A stretch of 64,000 nucleotides of DNA, from assembly GCA_037577475.1 (NCBI GenBank), contig JBAGJB010000141.1, positions 217,001 to 281,000 on the forward strand, read 5' to 3'. Source of the stretch: Chaunax sp. Z400. Taxonomy: Eukaryota > Chordata > Actinopteri > Lophiiformes > Chaunacidae. Each line of letters opens with the position of its first letter. Position 1 is the stretch's first letter. Position numbers and translations under genes: made by a program. Below, piece after piece: positions 51,690 to 64,000 of this stretch. The notes beneath the pieces are model-generated. The model was not told the origin of the DNA. It searched no databases and was given only the letters and a program-made list of their open reading frames with translations.

Positions 51690-52392
51690 GAACGTCACGC
51701 AGATGCGCTATTGGGTTGAGATCTGTTGAATATGCTGGTCAAGGAAGGACAGTGACATTGTTCTGGTCCAGGCTACTCCTGACAGACATGAGCCACATGT
51801 GGTCTGACATTGTCATGCATGAAGGTGATGCCTGATTGCTGTATCCTGGGAATGACATGTGGACCTGGGACCGTATCTCGGTAACAGATAGCTGTCAGTG
51901 TACCGTGGATGTGGACCAGGTCTGCCCGACATCCATTAGCAATGGCTCCCCACATCATGACATCACCACCAAATGGTCGACTTCCTGGATGTATGCTGCA
52001 GGAGAGCGTTCCCCACGGCAACGATACACACGCCTACGACCATCAGCTCTGTGCAAGTTAAATCTGGACTTGTCACTGAATGCAATGAGCCATAACATCT
52101 GTAACATCTGTGCTGAACGTGTCTGCAGAGATCCGGCCATCAGCATCATCATCATCATCCTAACTGCCTGGTCACGTAAGCTTAGTGGAAGTCGTGACAT
52201 CATCAGTTGTTTCAGTAGGACATTAATTAGACTCGGTAAATTATCGCCTTGACCAGGTCTTTTCATTCATGCAGAAAAAAATCTCACCAACATCATCGTT
52301 TACTTTGAAATGAACCAATGACTGTTTTTTCTATGTTATGACTAAATGATGGTTATTCATGATTTAACAAGTTTTGGTTGTGGGTACTTGAA
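51690..52392 (-). mobile_element. Second Tc1/mariner relic, opposite orientation
   Basis: The minus strand carries FSDKSRFNLHRADGRRRVY, VVMSWGAIANG-type sequence and FMHDNVRPHVAHVCQE (second catalytic Asp), but in different frames. The C-terminal block reads NPIAHL in place of NPIEHL, so the third catalytic residue is changed to Ala. The right end (TTATGACTAAATGATGGTTA, TTGTGGGTACTTGA) matches the left end of the 11362-12077 copy. Both copies are truncated on the side after the transposase C-terminus. Confidence 0.85.
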
Positions 52393-63677
<11,285 letters not shown>

Positions 63678-64000
63678 GTACAACTGTGCTCTCTTAATAA
63701 ATGTGTAGTTTCTTAACTGAACCAAAGAGAAATGAGACTCAGGAAGATGTGCTGAGAACCCCTGTTCAGACACTGAAGGACGAGGAAGCAGTGAGTGGTG
63801 CTTTTAGGTGTAATGACATGATTGAGAAACTGAACTGACTTGTTGGAGGTCTGCGCTCCCTGAGTGACGTCTAGTTACAGATGTGGTTCTTGCTTTAAGG
63901 CAGAATGAGGTGAAATGTTTCTACAGCTAACTGTTTCTGACACCAAATGATTTGTGTGTGTGTGACTAACCATTACACATATTCACTGCTGTTGCTCTCA

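Overview
The window is vertebrate nuclear DNA, almost certainly from a ray-finned (teleost) fish. The genes are split by GT-AG introns, the proteins resemble fish orthologues (the Piwi gene reads closest to zebrafish ziwi from memory), and the repeats are fish types: Tc1/mariner, hAT, tRNA-derived SINEs, LINE tails, and long GT, CT and AT microsatellites. There is no sign of bacterial or viral gene organisation. All gene models come from reading splice sites and protein similarity by eye.

Layout. (1) 1-13.9 kb is mostly non-coding, with one orphan malate-synthase-like exon on the minus strand (586-710), a hAT-type MITE and a broken Tc1 transposon (11.36-12.08 kb). (2) 13.9-19.44 kb holds a complete nine-exon HIPK-like protein kinase gene (463 residues) with CCAAT and TATA boxes; its first intron carries a ~2.9 kb GT-rich minisatellite. 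(3) 20.08-21.64 kb is a near-perfect palindrome (two 764-bp arms, 30-bp spacer), followed by an L1 endonuclease fragment and a ~0.66 kb CT/GT microsatellite. (4) 22.8-34.4 kb has no clear gene but contains an orphan exon-like block with an in-frame TAA (31.45-31.67 kb, minus) and a hAT element with an exact 8-bp target duplication (32.7-34.0 kb).

(5) 34.4-47.5 kb is a piwil1/ziwi-like Piwi gene. Eighteen exons read cleanly up to their junctions, but the PIWI domain is damaged. One exon ends in an in-frame TAG, the coding segment with the first catalytic aspartate is missing, a seven-residue exon relic lacks a splice donor, and a later exon holds a C30 homopolymer that is out of frame as assembled. 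(6) 49.7-51.1 kb is the 3' part of a Spindly (spdl1)-like gene. (7) 53.5-63.7 kb is the 3' part of a trappc11 (foie gras) gene running off the right edge. Both lack their 5' halves in the window.

The genes do not form a pathway. The main theme is a repeat-rich stretch where one intact kinase gene sits next to three incomplete copies of conserved genes (germline piRNA pathway, kinetochore, Golgi tethering). Recent segmental duplication or a degenerating accessory or sex-linked region would explain this, as would assembly error; the sequence alone cannot decide.
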